A DNA stretch of 64,000 bases from Parahaliea mediterranea. Its GTDB lineage: Bacteria; Pseudomonadota; Gammaproteobacteria; Pseudomonadales; Halieaceae. Where the stretch lies: contig NZ_QEWO01000004.1 in the NCBI RefSeq assembly GCF_003402235.1, positions 124,001 through 188,000 of the forward strand, read 5' to 3'. Each line of letters opens with the position of its first letter. Positions within the stretch are counted from its first letter, which is position 1. Under the pieces are notes generated by a model that was not told the DNA's origin, did not search any database, and saw nothing but the letters and a program-made list of their open reading frames with translations. Below, in pieces: positions 55,556-64,000 of this stretch. The position numbers were made by a program, and so were the translations under genes.

Positions 55556-57135
55556 GCGCTCTCCGCCGCGGCCAGGTCCCGCAGCTCGTTCTTCAGCACT
55601 TTGCCGCCGGCGTTCATGGGGAAGGCCTCCAGAAAGCGCACCGAACGCGGCACCTTGTAATTGGCCATGTTCTCCCGGGACCAGGCGATCACCGCCGCCT
55701 CGTCAATGTCGGCACCGCTGCTTTTGACGATGTAGGCCCGGGCCACTTCGCCCATGCGCTCGTCGGGCACGCCAATCACTGCCGCACGGGCCACGCCCGG
55801 CATGCTGCACAGGGCGTTCTCGATTTCCGCCGGGTAGCAGTTGAAGCCACCGACAATAAACATGTCCTTGATGCGATCGGTAATGCGCACGTAGCCGTCG
55901 GCATCCATCACCCCCACATCGCCGGTTTTCAGCCAGCCGTCGGCGGTGATGGTGTTGGCGGTTTCCTCGGGGTTGTCGAGGTAACCCTGCATCACGTTGA
56001 ACCCGCGGAACCAGATTTCGCCCTCCTCCCCCGGCGCCACGGTGTTGCCCTCGCCGTCCACGCATTTCATCTCCACCCCGTCCATGGCACAGCCGGAGGT
56101 GTGGGATATGCGCTCGGCGCTGTCGTCGGCGCGGCAGATGGACACCACCCCGCAGGATTCGGTGAGGCCGTAGGCGGTAACCACCACCTCAAAGCCGAGC
56201 ACCTCGCGCATCTGCTCCACCAGCTTCACCGGCACCGGCGCGGCGCCGGTCACCGCCAGGCGCAGGCTGGACAGGTTGTAGTCGTCGCGCTGGGGATGGG
56301 CCAACAGTGACTGGTAAATGGTGGGCGGGCCGGGAATCATCGACACCTGGTCGCGCTCGATCTGGGCCAGCACGGCGTCCAGGTCGAAGTTGCGCACCGG
56401 CAGGATTCTGGCGCCAGTGATAATGGCCGCCAGCCAGCCGGCCTTGTAGCCAAAGGAATGGAAAAACGGGTTGATAATCAGGTAGTTATCGTCCGCACAC
56501 AGGCCAACGGTGGCGCTCCAGGTTTCGAAGGCGCGGATGTTCTGGCCGTGACTGGTTACCACGCCCTTGGGTTTGCCGGTGGTGCCGGAGGTGAACAGGA
56601 CGTCCAGGGTATCGGCCGGGGTGAGCGCGGCGGCGCGCGCCTGCACATCGGCCTCGCTCACCTCGGCGCCACGGGCCATGAAGGCCTCCCAGTCGAGCTG
56701 GCCGGTGCCGCTGCCTTCCAGCAGCACGGTGCCCTCGAGCGCGGGCAAGTCCTCGCCGGCCAGCAGGGCCGGGTAGCGAATGCCGAGAAACTCCGGCACC
56801 GTGAACAGCCATTTGGCGCCGCTGGCGCGCAGGATATAGGCCGCCTCACTACCCTTGAGGCGCGTATTCAGGGGCACCAGCACACCGCCGATGGTCTGGG
56901 CGCCCAGGGCCGCCACAATCCACTGGTACATATTGGGCGCCCAGATGGCGATGCAGTCGCCTTTGTTAAGGCCCATGGCCGCCAGGGCCCTCGCCGCCTG
57001 CAGGCGGGCCGCGTTGAGGCCGGCAAAACTGAGCGCCGTCGCACCGTCGCGAATGGCGATGCGCTCGCCATGCTCGGCGGCGGCCTGTGCCACCACCTCG
57101 GGTACCGTTCTCTGATTCGCGTTCTGGCTTGGCAT
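55552..57135 (-). CDS. fadD3: FadD3-type acyl-CoA synthetase (HIP-CoA ligase)
   Basis: A 527-residue ANL-superfamily ligase. AMP-binding loop LFTSGTTGKPKGVV, VVTAYGLTESCGVVS, GWLKTGDVGVMDADGYVRITDRIKDMFIVGGFNCYPAEIE, and the catalytic Lys in NAGGKVLKNELR. The N-terminal half (GDCIAIWAPNMYQWIVAALG, VLVPLNTRLKGSEAAYILRRSG-like) parallels FadD3 (Rv3561) in my recollection. FadD3 activates HIP to HIP-CoA, the first step of the pathway. The ATG giving MPSQNANQRT with a GGGAG ribosome site is preferred to a TTG 14 codons upstream. Divergent from the TonB-dependent receptor gene. Confidence 0.9.
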   Translation of the reverse strand: MPSQNANQRTVPEVVAQAAAEHGERIAIRDGATALSFAGLNAARLQAARALAAMGLNKGDCIAIWAPNMYQWIVAALGAQTIGGVLVPLNTRLKGSEAAYILRASGAKWLFTVPEFLGIRYPALLAGEDLPALEGTVLLEGSGTGQLDWEAFMARGAEVSEADVQARAAALTPADTLDVLFTSGTTGKPKGVVTSHGQNIRAFETWSATVGLCADDNYLIINPFFHSFGYKAGWLAAIITGARILPVRNFDLDAVLAQIERDQVSMIPGPPTIYQSLLAHPQRDDYNLSSLRLAVTGAAPVPVKLVEQMREVLGFEVVVTAYGLTESCGVVSICRADDSAERISHTSGCAMDGVEMKCVDGEGNTVAPGEEGEIWFRGFNVMQGYLDNPEETANTITADGWLKTGDVGVMDADGYVRITDRIKDMFIVGGFNCYPAEIENALCSMPGVARAAVIGVPDERMGEVARAYIVKSSGADIDEAAVIAWSRENMANYKVPRSVRFLEAFPMNAGGKVLKNELRDLAAAESA

Positions 57136-57205
57136 GCGCGGGGCTCCCGGGCCGGCTGGTGGGCTGAAGTGGGGCAAATATAGGAGGCCACTCCGGGCCC
57201 AGCAA

Positions 57206-57247
57206 GCACAATGCGTAAATTTTTTGCTTAATTCCTACGCATAGTGC
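57206..57247. promoter_or_regulatory. 42-bp inverted repeat operator between fadD3 and the TonB receptor
   Basis: Arms GCACAATGCGTA (57206-57217) and TACGCATAGTGC (57236-57247) are complementary at 11 of 12 positions around an 18-bp AT-rich spacer that contains TTGCTTAATTC. The size and the AT-rich centre are compatible with a multi-dimer Lrp-type site serving both divergent promoters. Confidence 0.65.
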
Positions 57248-57304
57248 AACTATTCGACTCCAGCTGCTTAACCTTGCCGTGGCAGCTCTGGCACTATGCC
57301 CACC

Positions 57305-57316
57305 GGCTATATAGCC
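57305..57316. promoter_or_regulatory. 12-bp palindrome GGCTATATAGCC upstream of the TonB receptor gene
   Basis: A perfect palindrome 44 bases before the receptor start; its TATATA core could be the -10 box of the receptor promoter, or the palindrome an operator. An AAGGAG ribosome site follows at 57345-57350. Confidence 0.45.
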
Positions 57317-57359
57317 AGCCGAACCGCCGGCTGCATAAACACAACAAGGAGCACGCTGT

Positions 57360-59669
57360 ATGAACCTGAACACCGCCCGCACCGGGCTCGCCACCGCCGT
57401 TGCACTGGCCGCCGGCCTGCTGGCCCCGGCCGCCACCGCGTTGGCCCAGGGCCTGGAAGAAGTGATTGTGACCGCCCAGAAGCGCAGCGAATCACTGCAG
57501 GACACCCCCATCTCCATCAATGCCTTCAATAGCGAAGCCATTGAAAGCATGGGCCTGACCAACATGAAAGACGTGGGCCTGGCTGCCCCCAGCCTGCAGA
57601 CCCCGGCCTACCCCACCACCAGCAACAACCTGGCCTTCTTCATTCGCGGTATCGGCAACGCCGACTCCATCATCCTGACCAAGGACAACACCGTCGGGGT
57701 GTACTACGACGGCGTTTACGCCGGGCGCACCACCGGCGTACTGGCCGACCTGGCCGACCTGGAGCGGGTGGAAATCCTGCGCGGGCCCCAGGGCACCCTG
57801 TACGGCCGCAACACCACCGCCGGCGCCATCAACTTTGTTACCAGCAAGCCCAGCGGCGAGTTCGCCCTGGACCAGACCCTGAGCCTTGGCAACTACAACT
57901 ACCAGCGCTCTGTCACCAGCATCGACCTGCCGGAAATCGTCGGCGTGAAATCCCACATCTCCGCCGTGTTCACCGACCGCGACGGCTGGGTGGACAACGA
58001 CGGCGCCGGCAAAATCCCGGGGCAGGAGTACGAGGACTTCTATCTCGAAGACAAGAAGGGCTTTCGCCTGGCACTGCGCTACGACCAGATCGACCGACTG
58101 CTGGTGGATTACACCTTCGACTATTCCGACATGGAAACCACCTCGCCCTACTTCCAGTACTCCGGCCCCACTGGCGCAGGCATCAGCGCGGCGGGCGGCG
58201 ACATTGTGGCGAGCTACCAGGACCGCCTGGAGCACACCTACGACGCCAAGACCGGCCAGCGTCGCGCCTACCAGCTGCCGCGCACCGTCACCAAAACCCG
58301 CGGCCAGTCCCTGAGCGTCAGCTACGACATCAACGACTTCCTGACCTTCAAGTCCATCACCGGCTTTCGCGCCTTCGATGACGACCTGTCGCAGAACTTC
58401 GCCGACTCCTTCGGCGGCGCCTCCGGCCTGCAGGTGAACACCATCACCGAACACGAGCAACTGACCCAGGAATTCCAGCTCACCGGCGCCACCGAGCGCT
58501 GGAAGTACGTGGGCGGTTTGTACTACCTGAAGGAAGACGGCACCTCCGCCGAAATGCAGTACCTGGACCGCGCCCTGGTGCAGAGCACCGGCCTTGTCGC
58601 CTTCGACAGCAACGGCCCCTGCGTTTCCGGCGCCTTTGGCGCGCCGCCGCCGGTGTGCAACGTGCTGGACCCCTTCTTCTACCCCGCCTACCTGGGTGAA
58701 TTCACCGTGAAGAGCGAGGTGGAATCCTACGCCGCCTTCGGCCAGGCCACCTGGACGCCCGACATCCTCGACGACCGCCTGGATGTCACCCTGGGCGCCC
58801 GCTACACCCAGGACGATCGCAGCGCCACCCGCACCAACGACGGCCTGCTGTGGAACGCCTTTGGCCCGGGCAGCAACGACTCCGACATCAGCCACCCCGA
58901 CTGGAGCGCCACCGCCGACTACCGCTGGACGGAGAACTTCTCCACCTACGTGAAAGCGGCCACCGCCTTCCGTTCCGGCGGCTCCAGCCCGAAGGCCCTG
59001 GACTTCTCCGAAACCTTTGACGAGGAGACCCTGATCAGCTACGAGCTGGGCTGGAAATCCGAGCTGTGGGACAACCGCATCCGCTTCAACGGCGCGGTAT
59101 ACCAGACCGAGATCGACGACATCATCCTCGACTACCTGCCGGACCCAGTGAACAACCCGAGCATCGTCAGCATCTTCAACTCCGGCGAGGCGGAAATTCG
59201 CGGGGTAGAGTTCGACCTGCTGATGGCCCTGACCAACAACTTCCAGATTGGCATCAACTACGCCTACATCGACTCGGAAATTTCCGACGCCATCTTCCCG
59301 GACGGCTCCGATCGCACCGACACCACCGTGCTAGTGTGGGCACCGGAAAACGCCTACAGCGTAGTGGCGGACTACAACGTGCAGCTGGGCAACCTCGGCG
59401 AGCTGAAGGCCCACCTGGACTACGCCTGGCAGGACGAGCAGTACGCCCTGGCCAACACCGACGCCGGCGAAGTGATTGTGCCGGACTTCGGTATCTTGAA
59501 CGGCCGCCTCAGCCTGGACTATGTACAGATGCTGGGCGGCGAATGGCAGTTTGCCGTGTGGGCCAAAAACCTGACCGACGAGGACAGCGTGAACTACCGC
59601 ATCGGCCAGACCTCCACCACCTACCTGCAACCGCGCACCTACGGCGTGGACTTCCGACTGCGCTACTGA
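57360..59669 (+). CDS. TonB-dependent outer-membrane receptor, probably steroid-related
   Basis: A 769-residue TonB-dependent receptor. Signal peptide about 1-30 (AAGLLAPAATALAQ), TonB box EEVIVTA (33-39), plug domain about 45-165 with RGIGNADS and EILRGPQGTLYGRNTTAGAINF, then a 22-strand barrel ending FRLRY with a terminal aromatic residue. Good AAGGAG ribosome site. It is divergent from fadD3 and shares the operator region, so uptake of a sterol, bile acid or their degradation products is likely but inferred. The class is also used for iron complexes and other substrates. Confidence 0.92.
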   Translation: MNLNTARTGLATAVALAAGLLAPAATALAQGLEEVIVTAQKRSESLQDTPISINAFNSEAIESMGLTNMKDVGLAAPSLQTPAYPTTSNNLAFFIRGIGNADSIILTKDNTVGVYYDGVYAGRTTGVLADLADLERVEILRGPQGTLYGRNTTAGAINFVTSKPSGEFALDQTLSLGNYNYQRSVTSIDLPEIVGVKSHISAVFTDRDGWVDNDGAGKIPGQEYEDFYLEDKKGFRLALRYDQIDRLLVDYTFDYSDMETTSPYFQYSGPTGAGISAAGGDIVASYQDRLEHTYDAKTGQRRAYQLPRTVTKTRGQSLSVSYDINDFLTFKSITGFRAFDDDLSQNFADSFGGASGLQVNTITEHEQLTQEFQLTGATERWKYVGGLYYLKEDGTSAEMQYLDRALVQSTGLVAFDSNGPCVSGAFGAPPPVCNVLDPFFYPAYLGEFTVKSEVESYAAFGQATWTPDILDDRLDVTLGARYTQDDRSATRTNDGLLWNAFGPGSNDSDISHPDWSATADYRWTENFSTYVKAATAFRSGGSSPKALDFSETFDEETLISYELGWKSELWDNRIRFNGAVYQTEIDDIILDYLPDPVNNPSIVSIFNSGEAEIRGVEFDLLMALTNNFQIGINYAYIDSEISDAIFPDGSDRTDTTVLVWAPENAYSVVADYNVQLGNLGELKAHLDYAWQDEQYALANTDAGEVIVPDFGILNGRLSLDYVQMLGGEWQFAVWAKNLTDEDSVNYRIGQTSTTYLQPRTYGVDFRLRY

Positions 59670-59687
59670 TTCACAGCGCACTCATGC

Positions 59688-59711
59688 AAAAGGGGCCTGC
59701 GGGCCCCTTTT
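59688..59711 (+). terminator. Terminator of the TonB receptor gene
   Basis: A 10-bp stem AAAAGGGGCC / GGCCCCTTTT with a TGCG loop lies 19 bases after the stop, and a T-rich run TTTTTATTTT follows. It also has an A-run on the other side and may be bidirectional. Confidence 0.93.
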
Positions 59712-59980
59712 TATTTTGGAAAACCAAATTATCTGGCTGGGATGGATGGCTTACAATTTTATAAACAGATGATCACTAGTTGCGCCGTAGAATTCAGTGG
59801 AACAATGGCAACAACTTCTCAGCTTTATGCAATGCACGAATACCCGTGCGTACAATACGCCCTTCTTCTGCAGTCTTCTCGGCGGTTGGAGATCGCAGAG
59901 GAACGAGCTACTGCTTTCGACTCCTAAGACCAGAATGTTAGACTGAGAGTAATAGGTGCAATTGAAAGTATGGAATTTGA
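59712..59980. other. AT-rich stretch without a convincing gene
   Basis: Between the receptor terminator and the orphan secreted protein. Short ORFs on both strands (61 and 99 codons) have no ribosome site or recognisable domain. A minus-strand open stretch ending at 59794 reads TAEEGRIVRTGIRALHKAEK and could be the C-terminal remnant of a decayed gene; I cannot name it. Confidence 0.4.
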
Positions 59981-60667
59981 ATGTTAAGGGAATTGGCAGC
60001 AGTAATACTAATTTTGATTGCGGCTTACTCAAATGCAGCATTTTCCACATCTATTGCGCGCTGTGTTAAAGAAATTCCATTGACAGAGAATGAAACTCTT
60101 GAATTAGAGAGACTTATCGCCGTCTATATCGGAGAGAGCCACAGTCAAAATGAACGAAAAATAATTTCATCGATATATCATGAAGAGCGATCTGTAGTTT
60201 TTCATTATTCCCCTCATGATAGAAAAGCAATACAATCTAAATACGGCTCAGCCCTAGTAAGCAGCTACACGGTACGATGTAGTAAAATAGACTCTGGCCA
60301 GCCTTGGGAATGCCAACCTCCGAACATCCGCCGAAAATTAGAAACTGATAACGGTTTTATTGAAATAAATTCCGACAACCTTTCCTTTAAAGAGCTTGAC
60401 AATATCCTTGATTTTGTAAAAAGTGTTACGATCCGTGATATTGAAAAGGCGTTCAAATCACAAGGACTCCGCACTCCAAAGATTAATGATAAAAACCTTA
60501 AAGACTACAAATCCGTAACATTTATTGGAAAGAGCGAACAGGATGATAGGGAGTACTTTTTCTCATCCGGTAAAGAAGAGGGGTATTTGTTCTTCCTAAA
60601 GAAACGCCGTTCTCTATTCCCGCTAAGGAAATACAAGATCTTCGGAGTTGCAGTCGCCGCCCCTTGA
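59981..60667 (+). CDS. Exported protein of unknown function in AT-rich patch
   Basis: A 228-residue protein with a signal peptide (MLRELAAVILILIAAYSNAAF) and a hydrophilic, Lys/Glu/Ser-rich mature part. Three Cys (CVKEI, VRCSK, WECQP) lie in the first 130 residues. No domain recognised. Base composition is visibly AT-richer than the neighbours, with many A/T-ending codons (AAT, GAA, ATA), pointing to recent acquisition. It may form a unit with the methyltransferase 115 bp downstream. Confidence 0.6.
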   Translation: MLRELAAVILILIAAYSNAAFSTSIARCVKEIPLTENETLELERLIAVYIGESHSQNERKIISSIYHEERSVVFHYSPHDRKAIQSKYGSALVSSYTVRCSKIDSGQPWECQPPNIRRKLETDNGFIEINSDNLSFKELDNILDFVKSVTIRDIEKAFKSQGLRTPKINDKNLKDYKSVTFIGKSEQDDREYFFSSGKEEGYLFFLKKRRSLFPLRKYKIFGVAVAAP

Positions 60668-60782
60668 TCTAGTTTCAGCTTGTGACTAATTTCAGCTTTG
60701 AGGACTCAGCGACCAAGTGAGAAGGCACTAGACGCGTTCCTTCTTTGCTATACTGACTCGACGCCAAAAGCGGAAAATAGCT

Positions 60783-61592
60783 ATGGTTGCCAGAAAAAGT
60801 ATAACAGCAATCTATAACTCTATTGGTGACGGCTACGATGTTACTCGGAAAGCAGACCCAGAAATCGTATCCACTCTAGCAGATATGATTAGGCCATCCC
60901 TGCATGGTGAGTATCTGGACGTTGCCTGTGGTACAGGGAATTACACGACGGTTCTTTCTGCTCTCGGTGGCAATTGGAGTGCCATTGATCAATCCGAAGT
61001 TATGTTGGCCAATGCACGACCAAAATCGGATAGCGTGTCGTGGTATCTCATGGATGCAATGAAGCTGGAGTTCAGTTCTAATTTCTTCGACGGCTCCACC
61101 TGTACGCTCGCAATACACCACTTTCCAGAAATTGATCTACCATTTCGTGAAATTGCTCGCGTGCTCAAGCCCGGCGCGAGGTTTGCAATCCTCACTGCAT
61201 TTCCGACTCAAATGATGCGGTATTGGCTCACTGAGTACTTCCCTGGAATGATGGAGAAGGCTTGTGAGCAGATGCCAGATAGGGAGCAGGTAATAAGCTC
61301 GTTATCGCGGGCCGGGCTGATAGTCGAGGAGTTCAGGCCTTTTGAGATCACACCCGAGCTACAAGATTTTTTTCTCTACAGCGGAAAGCAACGGCCAGAG
61401 ATTTACTTGTCTGAGTCAGTGCGTGCCGGAATCTCGTCATTTAGGAATGGATTTTGCGATCCAGAGGAACTGCGTGATGGACTGGCACGTCTTGAGAGGG
61501 ATATCGCTGGCGAGAACATCTCTAATGTTATGAAACGATATAGCCACAATGATGGCGACTATATGTTCATCCTTGCCCGGAAGCCAGTTTGA
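60783..61592 (+). CDS. Class I SAM-dependent methyltransferase
   Basis: A 269-residue methyltransferase of the UbiE/Methyltransf_11 type. Motif I YLDVACGTGNYT (about 44-55), acidic AIDQSE, LMDAMKLEF, motif STCTLAIHHFPEID and the post-motif VLKPGARFAILT. The substrate is unknown: small molecule, quinone-like or natural product. Its composition is lower in GC than the surrounding operons, like the orphan exported protein before it, so the two were probably acquired together. Confidence 0.85.
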   Translation: MVARKSITAIYNSIGDGYDVTRKADPEIVSTLADMIRPSLHGEYLDVACGTGNYTTVLSALGGNWSAIDQSEVMLANARPKSDSVSWYLMDAMKLEFSSNFFDGSTCTLAIHHFPEIDLPFREIARVLKPGARFAILTAFPTQMMRYWLTEYFPGMMEKACEQMPDREQVISSLSRAGLIVEEFRPFEITPELQDFFLYSGKQRPEIYLSESVRAGISSFRNGFCDPEELRDGLARLERDIAGENISNVMKRYSHNDGDYMFILARKPV

Positions 61593-61916
61593 GCTTTTTC
61601 GGTATCTGCTTTGGTGGGCTCGGGACGTTCGAATGATGTGGTGATCGTGTCTGCTTTGAGGACGATGGGGACCGGGCCGAATGCGCCACTTATAGCGGGC
61701 TACAAAAGCCTAAACTATCAATTCAACACCCCTTCGTTGAATTCAGCAGCGGAAACATCGCTGATGAAAGTCAATGCAGCCAGATGTTTCAGATACCCAA
61801 TTATTTTGAGCGATGATGCGGCGAACGCGATAGCAAACTACGGCCGCGCCAGGCAGCGGCCGTAGTTGCAGAACTGAGGTACAGGGCAGGTACGGGCGTG
61901 GCCGCCCGTCGTCGCC
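61593..61916. other. Intergenic stretch without a convincing gene
   Basis: About 320 bp between the methyltransferase gene and the convergent acyl-CoA ligase gene. An 84-codon plus-strand ORF (61611-61865) has no clear ribosome site or domain and I do not accept it. The stretch ends with a 12-bp hairpin. Confidence 0.5.
61836..61867. terminator. 12-bp hairpin between convergent genes
   Basis: AACTACGGCCGC and GCGGCCGTAGTT pair perfectly across an 8-base loop, 50 bases beyond the ligase stop. No proper U-tract follows on either strand, so termination is possible but not certain. Confidence 0.55.
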
Positions 61917-63545
61917 TCAGGCGTCGGGGAAGGTGTAATCCTCGAACTGCTTGCGCAGCTCCACCTTCTGGATTTTACCGGTGGCCCCGTGGGGCAGGCT
62001 GTCGACAAACTGCACTGCGTCGGGCGTCCACCACTTGGCGATCTTGCCGTCGAACCAGGCGAGCATTTCCGCCTCGGTGAGGTCTTCGCCGTCCGGGGAC
62101 TTCACTACAATCAGCAGCGGCCGCTCGCTCCACTTGGGATGGTAGTGGCCGATCACCGCGGCCTCTGCCACTTTCGGGTGGTCGGTGGCGACATTTTCCA
62201 CTTCGATGGAGGAAATCCACTCGCCGCCGGATTTGATCACGTCTTTGGTGCGATCAGTGATGGCCATGTAGCCGTCCGGGTCGATGGTGGCCACGTCGCC
62301 GGTTTCGAACCAGCCGTCGCTGTGGGCGCTGCCGCCCTCCAACTTGAAGTAGCTGGAGCAGATCCAGGGGCCGCGCACCATCAGTGAGCCGTAGGCCACG
62401 CCATCCCAGGGCAGTTCGTCACCCTGTTCATCCACGATTTTCATTTCCACCCCGAACACCGGGCGGCCGGCCTTCAGGCGCAGTTTGGCAAAGGCGTCGG
62501 GGCTGTACTTCTCGCGGCTGTCGGCGCTGGCGTTGATGCTGCCCAGGGGGCTCATTTCGGTCATGCCCCAGCCCACACGGGATTCCACACCGTACTTTTC
62601 GAAGTCTTCCATAATGGACAAGGGGCAGGCCGCGCCGCCCACCACCACCCGCTGCAGGGAGTCGATGGTTTCGCCGCTTTTCTTCAGGTAGGCCAGCAGG
62701 GCCAGCCACACGGTGGGCACGCCGGCGGACTGGGTCACGCCTTCTTCGTTGATCAGCGCCGCCAGGGTGGCGCCGTCACCCACTTTGGCGCCGGGGAAGA
62801 CCATTTTTGACCCGGCCATGGGGCAGGAATAGGGAATGCCCCAGGCGTTGACGTGGAACATGGGCACAATGGGCAACACCGCGTCCTGGCGCGACAGGCC
62901 CAGGGCGTCGGGCATCATGGATGCATAGGCGTGCAACAGGGTGGAGCGGTGGGAGTAAAGCACCCCTTTGGGGTTACCGGTGGTGCCGGAGGTGTAGCAC
63001 AGGGCGCAGGCTTCGTTTTCATCCAGCGCTGGCCAGTCGAAGTCGCTGCCCTGCCCGGCCAGCACGTCTTCGTAGCACAGGAGGTTGTCCACCTCGCCGG
63101 CGGGCATGTGCTCGGCGTTGGTGAGGGCAACCCAGCCCTTCACGCCGGGGCACTGGTCGGCAATAGCGGCCACCAGCGGCATGAAGTCGGGGTCGAAAAA
63201 CACGTACTGGTCTTCGGCGTGGTTGATGATGTAGACCAACTGCTCCGGGAACAGGCGCGGGTTGATGGTGTGGCACACAAAGCCCGAGCAGCTCGCCGCG
63301 TAGTAGGTTTCGAAGTGGCGGTAGTCGTTCCAGGCCAGGGTGGCAATGCGGTCGCCGCGCTGCACATTCCAGCCGGCCATGGCGTTGGCCAGCTGGCGCA
63401 CCCGGGCAAAGGCGTCGCGGTAGGTGTAGCGGTGGCGCGGGTTGTCCTTGGTCACCGACACAATTTCGCCGCCGCCATTGACGCGCTCGGCATGGTGCAT
63501 GATGGAGGTGACCGTGAGTGAGGTGTTCATCATCAGGCCGTTCAT
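61917..63545 (-). CDS. Fatty-acyl-CoA synthetase (AMP-dependent ligase)
   Basis: A 542-residue ANL-family ligase of the medium/long-chain AlkK-like type. AMP-binding loop [73 protein letters not shown], and the C-terminal Lys in [14 protein letters not shown]. It forms acyl-CoA from a fatty acid and ATP. ATG start with GGAG 9 bases upstream. It is not close in sequence to the FadD3-like ligase and need not belong to steroid breakdown; side-chain or fatty-acid activation are both possible. Confidence 0.92.
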   Translation of the reverse strand: MNGLMMNTSLTVTSIMHHAERVNGGGEIVSVTKDNPRHRYTYRDAFARVRQLANAMAGWNVQRGDRIATLAWNDYRHFETYYAASCSGFVCHTINPRLFPEQLVYIINHAEDQYVFFDPDFMPLVAAIADQCPGVKGWVALTNAEHMPAGEVDNLLCYEDVLAGQGSDFDWPALDENEACALCYTSGTTGNPKGVLYSHRSTLLHAYASMMPDALGLSRQDAVLPIVPMFHVNAWGIPYSCPMAGSKMVFPGAKVGDGATLAALINEEGVTQSAGVPTVWLALLAYLKKSGETIDSLQRVVVGGAACPLSIMEDFEKYGVESRVGWGMTEMSPLGSINASADSREKYSPDAFAKLRLKAGRPVFGVEMKIVDEQGDELPWDGVAYGSLMVRGPWICSSYFKLEGGSAHSDGWFETGDVATIDPDGYMAITDRTKDVIKSGGEWISSIEVENVATDHPKVAEAAVIGHYHPKWSERPLLIVVKSPDGEDLTEAEMLAWFDGKIAKWWTPDAVQFVDSLPHGATGKIQKVELRKQFEDYTFPDA

Positions 63546-63651
63546 GGGTATCTCCTGTTTTACTGGTATTGTCAGGTGGCCCCATTATTGTTGTTCGGGC
63601 CGCTGATGACTGTCAGGAAGGCGACGCAATCACGCCGCCGGTGGTGCCGGG

Positions 63652-64000
63652 TTAGGCCGAAGTGGCCGGCTCCCAGCTGCCGTCCTCGTGCTGTGTGGCC
63701 CGCTGTTCCTGGCGCAGCTTGATCAGGTGGGCGGCCATCGACAATTTGGCCCACTCGTGGCGGCTGCTGTCCACGTCGTCGTAAACCACTTTCACCAGGG
63801 CGTCGGCATCGGCCCGGCCCAGTTGCTGCAAACCTGCCAGCACTTTGCGCTCGCGCCGCAGGCGGTGCTCCACCAGTTGGGCCACCTCGGCCCGGGGGTC
63901 GGCAATCACATCGCCGTGGCCGGGGGCAATGCACTGCAGGGGGTAGTCCAGCAGCAGTTCCAGGGAGGCGATGTAGGCCTTCATGTCGCCCCCCGGCGGC
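63652..64000 (-). CDS. Metallo-beta-lactamase-fold hydrolase (partial, N-terminus outside window)
   Basis: The last 115 or so residues of an MBL-fold protein of the LACTB2/RNase-like group. The conserved metal ligand motif CIAPGHGDVI is present, followed by the C-terminal winged-helix domain (VEHRLRRERKVLAGL ... LSMAAHLIKLRQEQRA) that follows the MBL fold in LACTB2-type proteins. The frame stays open through the window edge. Same strand as the ligase, 106 bp upstream of it. Confidence 0.85.
   Translation of the reverse strand, partial: PPGGDMKAYIASLELLLDYPLQCIAPGHGDVIADPRAEVAQLVEHRLRRERKVLAGLQQLGRADADALVKVVYDDVDSSRHEWAKLSMAAHLIKLRQEQRATQHEDGSWEPATSA

Noticed and set aside
57492-58895. 467-codon minus-strand frame inside the TonB receptor gene
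   Set aside because: Antisense shadow of a clear TonB-dependent receptor.
61611-61865. 84-codon ORF after the methyltransferase gene
   Set aside because: No ribosome site, no domain, ends in the hairpin; probably non-coding.

Overview
The window is about 64 kb of high-GC DNA (roughly 60-63% by eye) with tightly packed genes, most of them on the minus strand. The gene set (Xps-type type II secretion cluster, groES-groL next to fxsA, ampG, opgB, sbcB, class I fumarase, many TTG/GTG starts, a TonB-dependent receptor and an extensive acyl-CoA toolkit) indicates an aerobic heterotrophic marine-type gammaproteobacterium. My best guess is Halieaceae/Cellvibrionales, from gene content only and not from a phylogeny. 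No rRNA, tRNA, CRISPR array, transposase or integrase was seen.

Layout. 1-8.5 kb: housekeeping genes: exonuclease I (runs off the left edge), fumarase, a membrane coiled-coil protein, a urate-oxidase-N-type membrane protein, groL, groS, fxsA and a DUF481 outer-membrane protein. The groES upstream region is unusually readable: a sigma70-like promoter, a perfect CIRCE operator and a sigma32-like promoter lie in series. 8.5-28 kb: a cell-surface modification region. It has two acyltransferase-3 proteins, a six-gene minus-strand operon (sulfotransferase, GT2, methyltransferase, sulfatase, paralogous GT2, PhyH oxygenase), an AmpG-like MFS transporter, three more sulfotransferases, an OpgB-like phosphoglycerol transferase, and a giant protein fusing a sulfotransferase, a coiled coil, a GT2 and a GT4. 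28-31.3 kb: secreted PpiC isomerase, an abundant-looking secreted protein of unknown function, and a lipoprotein. 31.4-41.8 kb: a contiguous T2SS operon in the Xanthomonas order E-F-G-H-I-J-K-L-M-(C/N)-D.

41.9-59.7 kb: the most striking part. Gene by gene it matches the steroid C/D-ring (HIP, methylhexahydroindanedione propionate) degradation set known from the KstR2 regulon of Mycobacterium tuberculosis: FadD3, IpdA, IpdB, IpdC, EchA20, FadE31, a second FadE, FadA6, an SDR, another FadE, FadE30 and IpdF. In place of the TetR repressor KstR2 there are two overlapping AsnC/Lrp-family regulator genes. A TonB-dependent receptor is divergent from fadD3. The shared promoter region holds a 42-bp inverted repeat, and an 11-mer in its spacer recurs exactly in the ipdA leader. 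The genes would activate HIP to its CoA thioester, reduce and desaturate it, open rings D (EchA20) and C (IpdAB), and finish by beta-oxidation to central metabolites. A 355-bp gap beyond ipdF holds a large imperfect inverted repeat of about 185 bp.

59.7-61.9 kb: a visibly AT-richer patch with an orphan secreted protein and a methyltransferase, probably acquired. 61.9-64 kb: a fatty-acyl-CoA ligase and the C-terminal part of a metallo-beta-lactamase-fold hydrolase that runs off the right edge. Homology statements are from recognising sequences by eye; no search was run.
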